From Powellomyces hirtus (lineage: Eukaryota; Chytridiomycota; Chytridiomycetes; Spizellomycetales; Powellomycetaceae): DNA of 64,000 bases. This document shows, in pieces, positions 1 to 11,614 of this stretch (positions are counted from its first letter, which is position 1; the number at the start of each line of letters is the position of its first letter). A model generated the notes under the pieces. The model worked only from the letters and a program-made list of their open reading frames with translations, ran no database searches and was not told the DNA's origin. Position numbers and translations under genes: made by a program. The DNA is taken from contig JAHLKG010000003.1 in NCBI GenBank assembly GCA_025526995.1, forward strand, positions 186,001 through 250,000. Direction: 5' to 3'.

Positions 1-32
1 AAGTAATTCTGTGTTTGTGTCGCTCTACTTAC

Positions 33-1375
33 TTGAAACAGGCATGACATCTCATAACAAAGCTCTTGACTTTGGTAATCGCCACTCCATCCACACTCAA
101 CAACCTCAATCCCATCTGCAGCATCACATTCTGCATGGCAAAATCGGCCGTGATACATGCCACGGGGATGTGTTCTGGTACTTTCTTCTTAGCCGATACT
201 TTGTTGGCGGGTTGGGATGTGGTGGTGAGGGATTGTTTCTTTTGTTTGATGTTGGTGGGTGTGATCCACCCTTCTTCGTCGCCCATGTCGGGAAGAGACG
301 CGCGGCGAGCGCGGCGCCGGGGGGTTGGTGTGATCCATTCACCGTCCTCGTCGTCGTTGTCACCATTGTCGTCCTCAGCATTGATGGTGGTGGGGTCATG
401 GGCGTGGGTGTGGGTGGGCTCAGCGGACGTGGGGGAAGTTGTGGTGGCGGTAGGGAAGGTGGTTGTCTCTGTCGCTGGGGCAGCGGGGGTGGTGGCGGTA
501 GTGGAGGTGATTTGCTGCTGTTGCGTGGATTCAGTTGATGACGGCGGGGTAATAGGAGAAGATATCGGCTCGCGTTGCTGCTGCTGCTTTGGCTTCGTCT
601 TTGGAGCGGCAGGGGCTGCTGCGGTGTTCGCACTTTCGCCAGCTTCTGCAGCGGCCCGTTTATGCGCATTCTTTTCTCCGCGACGACCACGCCTGCTTTT
701 CTTGCCGGGCGGAGCAGTAGCAGCAGCATCTTGGTTAGCTGGTTCCTCTTCCTCCTGTTCTGCGGGTGTGGCTGGTTGCAGTTTTTCGCTGCCTGCCTCA
801 ACAACAACTTCCTTGATGTTGCTGCTCTCCTGCTGTTCAACTACATCATCCGCCACAACCTCCACCTCTTCCTCCTCATCGTCCTCCTCCCCACCCTGTC
901 CCTCCTGCTGTTTCCCACTCTCCTTCTCGACCTTCATCTTTTGCTCCCTAACTCCCTTCCTCACCGGCTCGGTCCTCAGATGCTCTACACCCCTCGCCTC
1001 CTTCTCCAACATATACGTCAGCGCCAGCACTTTCAGATCCACCGCCGACAGCGCCCCAAAATCGCCCGTCTTTTTCGAGAAAGCCACCACGGCCGCGAGT
1101 GCATCCGCACTGGGGATGCGGGTTTCAAGCTCAAACGCCAATGTCGTCAGACCGGCCCGCGAACGGGCATCCCGGATTTCCCGCAGAACTTCAGGGATGG
1201 TGACAAAGTGCGTGGCGAGATGCGCGAGTGGGCTGCCTTTGATGAGCGGAGCGGAATCGACGACCAGTGTGTGGACAGTGTCCCGCCCTTTGGAGATGGA
1301 AGAGGCCGAGGCCGAGAGTGGCGCGGCGGCAGCGGCGGATGTAGCCGCGGGTTGTGCGTCGGGAACAGGAGCCAT
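33..1375 (-). CDS. NOB1: NOB1, 20S pre-rRNA D-site endonuclease (5' part only)
   Basis: Nob1 is the PIN-domain nuclease that cuts 20S pre-rRNA at site D to make 18S rRNA in pre-40S particles. The first exon (447 codons plus 2 nt) starts at the ATG at 1375, just ahead of the PIN core; an in-frame ATG at 1474 would add 33 residues with no family counterpart. Visible: the start of the PIN domain (TLVVDSAPLIK, then VTIPEVLREIRD), the acidic segment SAVDLKVLALTYMLE, a long low-complexity K/E/S/T-rich insert of over 200 residues, and the conserved block VACITADFAMQNVMLQMGL followed by MRCHACFK, which opens the zinc ribbon. The exon ends with a GTAAGT donor at 32-27, so the rest of the zinc ribbon and the C terminus lie left of the window. 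The insert is longer than in yeast. The call is safe from the PIN and ITADFAMQN blocks. Confidence 0.93.
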
Positions 1376-1694
1376 GCTGGGTAGATTGGTTGCTTGCTTA
1401 GCGTTGGGCTTTGTTATGAGGGACAGTGTTGTCGTGCAATGTCGTTGGGAACGTCCAGCGAGTGACAAAAACAAGCAAAAGCAAAAACAATGGAGCCAAG
1501 CTCGCTCACGTAAGCATGATTGTCACGTGAGCAGTCAAAGTTCACAGCCACCCCATCAGAGTTTGCAACCTTCCAAAAAGATGTTTTATTGAGAGCAGCA
1601 GTGAATCTAAATCAGACTGGCCCATCTTGAAAAACTTGTCCCAGCGAGCACGTTTGTATTCCATGTATCTCCTTGCGTTTCTAGACACAATCCT

Positions 1695-4600
1695 TTATAT
1701 CGGCGGGCGACTCACCACCTCCCCACTCCGCGGTACAACCTGGGTATGGTTGTGACTAAACTGTTGGTGGGGTGTCCATCCACCCGACGTTCGTCGAGCC
1801 GAACTCGTCGCCGCAGCCGCTCCCAGGGGGTCCGCGTGCGGTGCATCCCGGATCTCCTCCGACGACCCCATTTTGCTTGTCCCGCGTCCAAAGAAGAACG
1901 CGCTAGCGGTTTTAGCTGCAAGCGTGGCTGTCGCCAGGGGGTCAGTTATGGATCGTTGTTGAGATGTTGTGGGGTGGAGGGAGGTGGAGGCTGAGCGGGG
2001 TGCGGGTGGGTATGCGCGGGCTGACGATGATGATGACGCGGGAAAGGATGGGGAGGAAGGGAAGGCGGGTGATAGGATCGGGCTATTGCGGATTTCGGCC
2101 GAACTACCCCATTGACGGATGCTGAGTTGCGGTGGTTGCTGTATGGAGGGTTCCGGTTGTGCGGGGTACGTGTTGTTGTTCGCTGCTGACCCGTTGTTCT
2201 TTGCTGTGGAGGAGGACGGTCCCATTGACGGTGGGGTTGGTGAAGTATCGGAGGCCAACGGAGCAGTGGCTTCAACTTCGTTCCTCGCAGCCACCACCAC
2301 AACAAGGGATTCCGAGGTGAATGGCTGAGGATTGGGACCAAGTTCCAGACTCTCGTCCGCGTGTTCATGATGGGTTGCGGTCGTTGACTCTGCATCAGAC
2401 AACAGCGGCGGCTCACCTGTGGCGACAGGCATCACAGCAGACCCCAGAGGTTTTCCAGAAAAAGTTCCCTCGCGTTGTGGCGGTGGTGGCTGTGAAGGAC
2501 GTCCAAGGAGTTTTTCCACGGAAGATTGTTGCTTCAAAGCTACAGGCGACGACGCCAGCGCCGCCGCTTCCCGCAGCTCGGTCAGCACACTCTGCAATAC
2601 ACCTATACTTCCGCCGGTGCTATCATCCAATGCAGATGCAGTAGTAGTGTCATTGATGTGGTCAGCCAACTTGTGCATTGACGAGCGAACTTTTTTGATG
2701 ATGGCCCGTTCTCTCTCCTCAAAATTTCGGACGGCGCGCGTCAGCTGGGCAACCTGCATGTTCAGCTGGCGGGTGGTCTCGTCCAATATCGCTGAGTCCG
2801 CTGTCGGCGCTTGTTCGAGCAGGTCTGCCGCTGAAGGGGAAAGCGAGTCGGTGTCGGTATTGTTTTGCTGTGCTGATGAGGGTGATGTGGTGTGTTGGAC
2901 CCATGGTACAGTAGTTCGTTTCTTCCGCAACTTTTCGCCGCCAGGGACTGGCGCAGCGTCCGCCGCTGAGTGAGGCGAGGACCCATCGCTCAAGTCTGCG
3001 TTAAGTGCGCGTTGTGTGTACCGCTCGCGGAAGACGATGGCATTGTCGATGAGTTGTGTGGCGATGGATGTTGAAAGGCGCGGCTGTTTCATGAGCGTGT
3101 GCATGGTCATCGAGTAGTCCTTGCCTAAGACTAACCCAGAAAAGCCTTAGAAAACGAAGCCAAGGTCAGAGCTGGGCATCGCGTGGTTAACGTACGTTTT
3201 CCTTTCAAGTGGGACAGAAGCGCCACACAGAGCCATTCAACTAGTCCAAGATTTGCATCTTCAGCAAAGATGCCATCCCACAGTACAAAGAGGTCCGGCA
3301 AGCCAAACTCGCGGCCAAACAAGAGCCGGAACCATCGCAGTCCATAAAGTTGCGGCTCAATGCCGTGCTTGTCCAAATGCAGATACAGGTCGTGTTCTAG
3401 GACGCGCAGCAGGTCGTTTTGCACTCTGCGGCAAATCTGAATGATCGGCACCTGTGGCATGTTAACCTAGAAATCGAGAAATGTCAGCACCCGCTCCTGG
3501 GGTCTGAGCAGACACACAAGGTGACTGAAATATGCGCACCTCATTCATCCGTCTGTGCCCCGCGTATCTGGCAGGGATTTTACTCGGTGCCGGATCCGAA
3601 CCAACTTCGAACCACGGTTTCGTGGATCGCATCAAGCGGTAGAACAGGACAGCGGCGTCATGTTCGATGTACGCAGAATCAAAAGTTGTCGCCAGGGTCG
3701 CACCTAGCCTTTGCTTTCTGCATCAATGGTAATGTACAAGACTGAAGCCGAGAAGAGCTTAGGGAGAGGCTTCACTTACTCGGCATTAGCCTGCTTCAGA
3801 TCCAGCGCATCTTTTTCAACAACCAAGAGTATGGGTGCAAGAAGCTCATGCATCCCTTGGCGGTACGACACGTCGGGATTGAGCTTGCACCATATGAACA
3901 GAATTCCGGTCATCACATCCTGCGTTGCGGGATTGCGGAACGCCGGTTCATCAGGGAATCTGATAAGAGACTCAAGAATTAGTGGATGCATCGCAAAGGT
4001 AAAGCAATTGCATAGTAAGCATTACGTTCGCTCCACATCTGATGCGATTAGTTAGTGGTGAAGTCATGGCTGTTAGGTGTTTGTGCAGGAACAGACGCGC
4101 CTCCGTGTATCTCACCTTGGCGTATCACCTTCTGGAGCTCCGTGTCTCTGAAATACTGCGTCCATGGGCTCTAGTAAGAAACATGGAGAATTAGCTAGGT
4201 GTCTCTGCTTATCAGCAATCCTCTTCCGCCTCATACAGACGCGAATTTCAAATGAGGGGTTTCCTGACCGCTCACCTCTTCTGCAGTCGATAGCGGATTA
4301 TTCAGTGTCCAGTCAGTCGTCTTCTTCGCACTCTCATTGGGATCGCTCATGTACTTTTTCTTCAAATCCGCGTACCCTTGCCGTTCTTTGGAAAGAAGCA
4401 GAGGCCACGCATCGGAAGACAGAGGCAGATACTCGAGGTATATCTAGAGAGCGACGCGTCAAGACCACTTTTGCACCAGACCTTCTGGAGTGACTTGCCG
4501 TTTTCGTACCTTCCAATACAGGCTCCGAAGACTTGTGTCTGTGAGTTCTCCGGCGATTCCTCGTTCCTTGAGCCGTTCGAGTGACAACATGGGATCATCG

Positions 4601-4704
4601 TAAAGGGCGCGCCATCCTCGGCTGTAAACAAAGATTTCAATTGGCCGGTCCGCCTTATCCGAAGCCCAACCACTCTCTCACGTTAGTTCCTCGGGCGACC
4701 GCAT
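1695..4704 (-). CDS. TBC1D5-type Rab GTPase-activating protein
   Basis: TBC domains speed GTP hydrolysis by Rabs; TBC1D5 acts on Rab7 together with retromer at late endosomes. Nine exons fit in phase: 4704-4682, 4621-4510, 4443-4276, 4170-4116, 4038-4026, 3959-3780, 3717-3540, 3466-3196, 3124-1695 (809 aa). Domain evidence: the start RGWRALYDDPMLSLERLKER and SLRSLYWK, the arginine finger in VIRQDVERTF, the glutamine finger in YRQGMHELLAPI, then LYGLRWFRLLFGREF, which is typical of TBC1D5. The C-terminal 450 residues are mostly disordered S/P/T-rich sequence with a short coiled coil (TRQLNMQVAQLTRAVRNFEE). Oddities: a 13-nt microexon encodes the arginine-finger region, and exon 1 is 23 nt. The gene is divergent from LYS1 (339 bp between the ATGs). 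Orthology to TBC1D5 rather than another TBC subgroup is likely but rests on motif reading. Confidence 0.88.
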
Positions 4705-4807
4705 GTTCGATCAATAGGTATCTTTGCTTTGTGCTGTGTTTGGAAGTGTGCCAACCAGAAGAACACCGGCATAAACTTGGGAAAAGCGGACAGCCAGGCA
4801 TGGCAGT

Positions 4808-4867
4808 CACGTGGGCCGCGCTGAGTCATTCTTTGGGTGCACGTGACCTAGATCAGTAGATGAGTCA
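4808..4867 (+). promoter_or_regulatory. GCN4/CPC1-type boxes and CACGTG E-boxes upstream of LYS1
   Basis: Two exact TGAGTCA heptamers lie at 4822-4828 and 4861-4867, and two CACGTG palindromes at 4808-4813 and 4840-4845, between the divergent starts of the TBC gene (4704) and LYS1 (5044). TGA(G/C)TCA is the binding site of the bZIP activator Gcn4/Cpc1, which drives amino-acid synthesis genes during starvation. Their place 177-222 bp ahead of the LYS1 ATG fits general amino-acid control. Factor binding is inferred. Confidence 0.6.
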
Positions 4868-5043
4868 TTGACAGGGATTGCGCGCCAGTGAGAGATATCT
4901 GACCTGGAGATCATCGCTTCTCACCTCGGGTCTCCCACCTGTCATTTTTTGTTGTGTTTACTTTTTTTTTTACCCCTAAAATATATAGAACGTGGCAGTT
5001 TGCTTCAAGCTCCAAACTACTCGACCCCACATCAATCAGAATA

Positions 5044-6341
5044 ATGACTTCTCCCGTTCACCTCTGGCTTCGCGCCGAAACCAAGCGCAACGAGCGACGA
5101 ACAGCCCTCACTCCCTCCGTCTGCAAAAAGCTGATCGAGAAAGGATACAAAATCAGCGTTGAATACAGCCAGGAGCGCATTTTCGACGATGAGGAGTACA
5201 AAACGTATGTTTTCCTATGCTTTACAAGCGTGGAGGAGAAAACAGTCGTTTTGTGGCATTCTATATTGTCGGTTCTGACAAAGCCTCTTTTTTCCTGCCC
5301 AATAGCGCCGGATGCACACTGGTCGAATCCGGCTCATGGCGATCAGCTCCCTCCGATGCCTTCATTATTGGTCTTAAAGAACTCCCGGAAAACGACGACT
5401 CACCGCTCCCGCACAAACATATTATGTTTGCCCACTGCTTCAAGAAGCAAGGCGGGTGGAAGGACGTCCTCAGCCGTTTCGACCGTGGCGGGGGCTCCCT
5501 GTACGATCTCGAGTTTCTGAACGATGAAAACGGGCGCCGAGTAGCGGCGTTCGGATATTACGCCGGTTACGCGGGTGCAGCGTTGGGTCTGGACTCGTGG
5601 GCTTACAAAAAGTTGCACGATGGAAAGCCGTACCCGTCCGTCAAGCCCTTCAGCCGGGACGAGGAACTCCTCGACCATGTGCGGGCCAACCTTGATGCTG
5701 CAGGTATATTCTCCCTTTACTTCATGCCATGTGAGCTATCGCGAACACAAAAACTCACATGCGCCGTTCCTACATTAGCCAAGAAACACGGTTCCACCCC
5801 TAGCATCATGGTCATGGGCGCCAAAGGCCGCTGCGGTACCGGCGCCACCGATTTCGCCAAACGCGTTGGCATCTCCGAAGCCTCCATCATCCAATGGGAC
5901 ATTGAAGAGACCCGCGCCGGCGGCCCCTTTGCCGAAATCGCAGCCCACGACGTGTTTGTCAACTGCATCTACCTCTCCAAACCCATCCCGCCCTTCCTCA
6001 CAAAAGACCTCCTGACATCCGACAACAAAAACCGGAAATTGGACGTCCTGGTCGACGTCTCGTGCGACACGACAAACCCGCACAACCCGATTCCATTGTA
6101 TAACGTGTCTACGACATTCCATGAACCCGTGCTGCAAGTGGAGATCCCTAACGGCGCACCGCTGGACGTCATCACGATCGACCATCTCCCGTCCTTGGTC
6201 CCCCGCGAGGCATCAGAAATGTTTTGCAACGACCTCCTTCCCTCCCTCCTCCAGCTCGGCGACGTCGAAACTGCCCGCGTGTGGACCGACGCGGATAAGT
6301 TGTTCCGCGAGAAGGTCGCGGAGATGAAGGCTGAGCAGTGA
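5044..6341 (+). CDS. LYS1: Saccharopine dehydrogenase (NAD+, L-lysine-forming)
   Basis: Lys1 oxidises saccharopine to lysine and 2-oxoglutarate, the last step of the fungal alpha-aminoadipate pathway. Exons 5044-5204, 5306-5703 and 5779-6341 join in phase to give 373 aa, the usual length of the fungal enzyme. Visible family blocks: LWLRAETKRNERRTALTPS at the N terminus, SDAFIIGLKELPEND, HIMFAHCFKKQGGW, the dinucleotide-binding stretch IMVMGAKGRCGTGATDFAKR, and DVSCDTTNPHNPIPLY. Both introns have clean GT-AG ends (gtatgt and gtatat donors). The start at 5044 puts the conserved block four residues in; an in-frame ATG 90 bp upstream lies in T-rich leader sequence. Two GCN4-type boxes upstream suggest induction by amino-acid starvation. 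The bifunctional higher-eukaryote enzyme is excluded by the size. Confidence 0.96.
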
Positions 6342-6858
6342 AGTAGTCTCATGTATAGAAATCGCCCATGCGTTGCTCCAGTAAGCAAATACACAGTCTC
6401 GCGCATCCTCGCGTGAAGTTTGAATCAGCGAGCGGGGGATATAAAAACGCGCTTTCTACGTTAATGAGTTCATCACATTCTATAAAGGACCGACAGGTCT
6501 TTGACGTAGATGTTTCCAGTGGCACTACAACTTTGGCCTCCATCTCAGCATTTGCCTTTGGAAAGCGTACGTCTCAGGCCTAAAGGGCTACGCTACCATA
6601 ACATGTATGATGCAGAGCAAGAGCAGATTATACAGAGCGCTATCTGATATCGTTGAGGGGTGTCGGATGCTTGTCTTCAGATTATGCAAACTCAGAGTAA
6701 AAGGGTAATTCTGCCTTATGGAACTTGAGCACAAAGTTGACGCCGACGGGGGGTATCTTATCGTGCTTCTCATGCCATCAAAGAGCTTCTGTCCAGAAAC
6801 AAGAAGGTTCAAGAATGCGTCTAGTGGGGGGTAATGAACCCATCGTCCCGACGTATAT
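6342..6858. other. Intergenic, no gene seen
   Basis: About 500 bp between the LYS1 stop and the stop of the broken GNAT gene. It has only short unrelated open frames and no recognised motif. It presumably holds the 3' ends of both convergent transcripts. Confidence 0.5.
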
Positions 6859-7320
6859 TTATTGCACCTCTTTCGCAAAAACCGCAACTTGCCACGTCTC
6901 CTCACGGACCACACGGACCAGCTCGAACCCACACCGGTTATAAAATCCTCTCGATTTCCCATTCCCCGCCCAACAGTCCAGCCACCACCCTCACCCTCCT
7001 ATCTCCTCTATCACACTTGACACTCTCCACCCACACCCCTTTTCGCTGGTGGCCTAGATCGAGGTTGAAGCTGCTTAGATATACATTGCGTATGTCGTTT
7101 CGGTGGTCGAGACCCAACAATGTGGTGTGGGCGCTGAGCATCTCAACCATTTGCACGGACCCAATGATGTGGTTGTCGTGGTTCAGGAGCGCATATAAAT
7201 TTTGGTCTGTGCAGGCCTTTGCTCTGACCCCTTGTTTTCCAAGTGGGCTTGAACGGCGGCGGCGAGGGTGGTGATGGAGGGGAGGTCTGCCTGAGTTGCG
7301 GGTCTTGTTTCGAAACTCAT
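6859..7320 (-). pseudogene. GNAT-family N-acetyltransferase with two compensating frameshifts
   Basis: The 462-bp stretch reads as a small GNAT acetyltransferase only if the frame changes twice. From the ATG at 7320 one frame gives MSFETRPATQADLPSITTLA, then stops at a TGA. The next frame continues with LYALLNHDNHIIGSVQMVEM and VYLSSFNLDLGHQRKGV, which carries the acetyl-CoA motif A (QxxG). The original frame then returns with WLDCWAGNGKSRGFYNRCGF and ends VAVFAKEVQ. The first and last frames are the same, so one indel is cancelled by another. A stop lies in the main frame on each side of the middle block. No GT-AG intron of normal length repairs it. It is either a recent pseudogene or holds two sequence errors. 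The substrate is unknown; the WAGN...FY.RCGF block is typical of fungal GNATs. Confidence 0.72.
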
Positions 7321-8555
7321 TTTTGTGTTCTGGATTCAGAGCATAGGCGTTTTTGTGGTGAATGAACAGAGGGCGGGTGCGGGGGTGTTGGTAATCACGA
7401 TACGCGCGCTCAAGTGTGATATGTGTGACTGTGTGGCTGTGGAGGCTTGGGAAAAGCCACCCGATAATGTCGCGGAGACAGAAGCTCATCCAAATGTCAA
7501 TACATATACATGCAGGATACAGACTACTCGAAACAGAAACAAGGTGACGGAATATTATACCAAGCCGCCCCCAAAGTATCCAGGACCGACCAGGAACAAT
7601 TTCGGACGTGGTTTGGACTTCTACTCTCTCGACTCGAGCCGAGGGATTTTCTTGGAATTAGCGTTCTTTGAACGCTTCTCTTGTAAGTTCAAAGAGCGGA
7701 AGCACCCGCAAGAGAGGGGCCAACTGCAGCGAGTTGACTCAACGAGCGATCGCTGTGGATCCTGTAATAAATTTCAATGAATGTCTCCCCCAGTATTAGA
7801 CGACAAGAAAGAAACCTTCGGTGCTGGGTGCAATCAAGGGCTATAGCATTGCCCACGAAGTGGCGGACAAGCATTTCCCAGCACATCTCGATATTGTTGG
7901 GAATTGCACGTGGAGCATTGGCTGAAGCCAACTGAAACTCTTGGGACGTCTGGAGGATTCGCTAGCAGAGACACTCGCTTGGGGTGAAAGTACTTTGCAC
8001 AAAATGACTATTTTTTTGCTAGAGCGCCAAAAAATCATGCTTTCGAGCGGGGAGTGAGAGATTCCCATGAAGAACGGCAAGATACTGTCCGTGCTAGAGT
8101 ATGAAAAGTATGCTGCTGTTGTGGTGTGCATCGTTTGAAACACTCGGAGATGCGGATACGGCTCTATGCCCAGTGCCAAGATGCGACCATGGGCATGCTA
8201 CAAGCGGTCCACGCTGTGATCAAGGAATTCAGAGAGCGCCCAGCTGGGAAGCCGAGAAACCAAAACGCGATGACGCGAGAAGAGAACGACTCCAAATAAG
8301 AAGTCGATGGAGAAAGTCAACCGGAAGTGATGGGAAGGTGTGTAGCGGCAACATTGACAACAGAAACTTATTCATTTCGATACATCCAGGACACGGAGTA
8401 CTCGAGGCTCGGTGAAACAGAACAGGGTGGCGGAAAAGGCATATGAGGTGTATAATTGAACATGACAATATAAATCTTATGCTTCGCTTCTGGGCAACAG
8501 CTCTTGTGAGTCAGGATATACTAAAGCGTCGTTTCCAGAGTGATCGACAATTGCA
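7321..8555. other. Intergenic stretch with no recognised gene
   Basis: Several overlapping open frames of 60-150 codons occur on both strands, but none shows a known family or a consistent splice pattern. A weakly similar 50-bp segment occurs twice (around 7505-7558 and 8379-8440), so this may be decayed repetitive DNA. Confidence 0.4.
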
Positions 8556-9570
8556 TCAAGATGACCTAGAAGGTCGTTTCCAGAGTCTCCGCCACTGAAC
8601 ATGAATCCTGTTCCACGTCTCTGACAAAGTCGCCTCACTATTCTTCTGCAGCAACACCGAACGCTCTACATCTGTTCCATTCCGCTGCTTATGTCTCAAT
8701 ACCGCGCGCTGCCACATCCTCCCCGCCTTTTGCCTCCGTCCCGTCATGCCCGGAAAGCTGCGGGCCGGAGAGAGCGGTGGTGCGTGTGGGATGAGACGGG
8801 AGTGCTCTTCAGTGTAGTCTACTGCCGAGTATGGACTCGCAAGGGCGGACGCGGTGGCTAGTGTCGCGGCCGTCGGGCTCCACATGTAGGTTCCGGGGGC
8901 GTAGGCGCGGAAGTCGGAGGAAAGGGGTGGGGGTTGGGATTGGACTGGGGAACGGCCGCGAAGGTGGGGGTGCATGGGTGGGAAGAGGAGCGAGGGAGTG
9001 GTGATGCACGCCAGTTTTCGGTGTGGTTGCGAGGAGGGGAGCGAGGTGTTGCGGGGTGGGATTGGGGGAATGCGGGTTAGGGGACTGAGGATGGGAGATC
9101 CAGTTGATGTGGGAGACGGACTTGAACGTTCTGGAAGGGGGAACTGAGAGTCGCACGAACACATCAGCTCAAGGGTCCGCGAACTCAAGTTTGGGAAAAT
9201 GTGTCGCCCTCACCTCAAACCCCATGATCGGCATTGTGCCATGACGGTGGTCAGGGCCGGTTTCGCTCTTATGGCTGCCCTTGCGTCGGGTGACTCGAGC
9301 TATGAGTGCGGCGACGGACTTGCGGAGCACGATCAACGCCGTTTTCTTTTCTCGCAGCTTCGATTCCTGGTCAGTCATGATTTGCTCCATGTGGTGGCAG
9401 ATGTCTAAGAGACGACGAGTATGAGTATTAGTCGCCGGGTATTGTTCAGCGTGCATGCAGTGCGTTATTGGCTTTCCCATACCATTGACTTCTGACAGCA
9501 GTAAGTCCACGGACCGGTGCTCCTTTCCGATGGGAACGTCTGGACCAGCGCAGCCGCCTTCTTTGGCCAT
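8556..9570 (-). CDS. Hypothetical protein, three exons
   Basis: I do not recognise this protein. Three exons join in phase: 9570-9483, 9404-9214 and 9143-8556, about 288 aa. Donors are gtatgg and gtgagg, and acceptors end in ttag and ctcag; the introns are 78 and 70 nt, normal for this window. The N-terminal 90 residues look helical (DICHHMEQIMTDQESKLREK, then TALIVLRKSVAALIARVTRR) and could form a short coiled coil. The C-terminal 195 residues are rich in P, S, T and R and probably disordered. An in-frame ATG at 9600 would add ten residues, and further upstream exons cannot be excluded. The in-phase splicing is the main evidence that it is a gene. Confidence 0.5.
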
Positions 9571-11507
9571 GTTTCTCTGGACCAGCTCGAACTCAATCAT
9601 TGCTCTGGTTCGCGTACCATAAGATGCGGGACTGCAAGACCGCCGTGCTTTTTCCCGTTCCCAAGCCCACCAAAGGAAGGATGTGGTCAAGACAGTTCAA
9701 GGGCAAGCTCAACAAAGGGGATCTTTAAGAAGAAAAATGCATCGACGATGATGACTATGGGAGGAACAGCAGTGACGACGGGTTTGATAGCATGGCTGTC
9801 CGTTATCCTGCTACGAAAGAGTATGCTGCTGCTGGTGCTGAGCCAGGGCACCCATCGAGTTGTGCGATGGATGCCAGAGGGTATAAAAGAGGGAGGCGGC
9901 AAGACACATCGAATGGAATTTCTCTTCCTGCTTTCTTCCAGCCTTTATGCCCTGCACAGTCAGTCGCTGTTTTGAACATGCATGGCAGTGCGTGCGTGGA
10001 AGGAGATTGCGTGGATCCCATTGTCGCAACTGGACTGTGCTTGACATTATTATTACGTTTATTTTCTCTTGAAACAGACAGACACAAAATGCAATTACAA
10101 GTTCAGGGTTTTGAAATGAATGCAAGATTAGAATTACAGTGGGATTGCCCTTTCCCTTCCCTTCCCTTCAGCCAAAACGGATCATCACGTCTCGAATATC
10201 GCAAAGCACATACTGAATCTATCCCCCGTCCGTCTTTGGCAATCATGTAGACTCCCCGACTCGCCATGTCACCCTATATGTGCTGTAGTCCTCCCTCCCA
10301 TCACGCTCCTTTGCACTGGCGAGGCAACTCGAGAACAGGAGCCACAGCCAGGCGCTTGTGAGTCGAGAACAATTCAATCCCCCATCAGGGTCCCAGTCGC
10401 GAGTCCTTGCCTAGGATGACTTCACCATACGTGACTGAGACGGTCATTCGCCAACAAGTAGAAAATGATAGCCGGATACGGGATAGGACATGTCTGCACT
10501 CCTTTTTCCCAACCACTCCTGTTTTTGGAAGGGATCCCACATCCACGATGCGCCACGCCCGCATACAAAAACAAAGACAAAACAGAAATGAAAAGCAACG
10601 CCAAAAAAAATAGAAGGTCCACCGAAAGCGGCAGAATTTGGCGGCGGCGGATAGCGATGGACCAAAACGGAATGATGAGTGAATGAGTTGGATTTTGGCG
10701 GGCAAAAATGAGGAGATAGCCATGTGGGATCTGCAGTTTGCGATTGGTTGGAGTTTGACCTAAAAAAGAAAGAAATGGCGACTCGGGTCCTTCTGAGAAA
10801 TTTGTGCAAAGTGCTGACTAGTTCTTGTGGGACTCGATAGAACCCAGATCTATCTACATATCACCCCTATGCGATGGGACTATGCGATGGGACTATGCGA
10901 TGATGAAGGATGGGTGCGAATCCGACCATGTGGGTTTACAGAATAGAACCTGTCGCAAAAAGCCCGCATCCCATGGGGGAAAAGAGTCCAAGACTGAAAC
11001 GGGAGAACATGCTTCTTGGAAAGCCACAACCAGCCGCTGTTTTGCAGTTACACAGCGCGTCACGACACGTCACCCGGCGCTACCCTGCACGCGTCTGCAC
11101 GACCTGCCATTGGTCCGCATAGCTCAGGTAAGCCCCATCTGAAACGCGGCCGCCGTGTCTCTCCCAATTGGTCTCACTCCGCTTTGTATCCTTCACGCGA
11201 GACAGTCACTAAGGACTAAAGCGACTAGGAGTAGGTCAAGTCACAGTCGCTTCCGGGGGAGTTCGTTGGTCTTTATTTGTGCTTTGTCGCGTAGCTGATG
11301 GGATCCCAAGTCGTTTTTGCAAAACCATACAAAAATTTGACTTGTGTGTTTTTGTTCCCCGTTTCTGTCAACACAACGCGTAGACCATAGTATCCCCCCC
11401 TTGCGCATCGTCAGTCATCCCCTCCGTGGGATTCGAGAGCTTTGCATTGGAACGACGGGCAATCACAATGTCAAAACGAGACGGACTGCGACGGGGTAGG
11501 GAAACTC
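9571..11507. other. Intergenic, no gene seen; short simple repeats
   Basis: Nearly 2 kb without a recognisable coding region. It contains a CCCTT-type run (about 10148-10169), a 13-bp direct repeat of about three copies (about 10868-10906), and a TATAAAAG on the plus strand near 9882 with only short frames behind it. The right part is the upstream region of the AA9 gene. Confidence 0.5.
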
Positions 11508-11515
11508 TATAAAAG
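11508..11515 (+). promoter_or_regulatory. TATA box of the AA9 gene
   Basis: TATAAAAG sits 100 bp upstream of the LPMO start codon and is followed by a pyrimidine-rich leader. This fits a strong, regulated promoter of a secreted enzyme. Confidence 0.55.
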
Positions 11516-11614
11516 CAAATCCAGGCGCCGTCCATCCCTCCCTCCATCCTCACCCACAGTCCCATCCTACCTTCCCTCCTGTCCTCTCCTCTCTCCCCCC
11601 TCCACCCACTCTCA

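Noticed and set aside
66..1592. 508-codon plus-strand open frame opposite NOB1
   Set aside because: Antisense of NOB1's low-complexity insert; composition is S/C/V-rich without motifs.
9792..10250. 152-codon plus-strand frame behind a TATAAAAG
   Set aside because: No family content, no hydrophobic or repeat pattern of a real protein; the TATA box alone is too weak.
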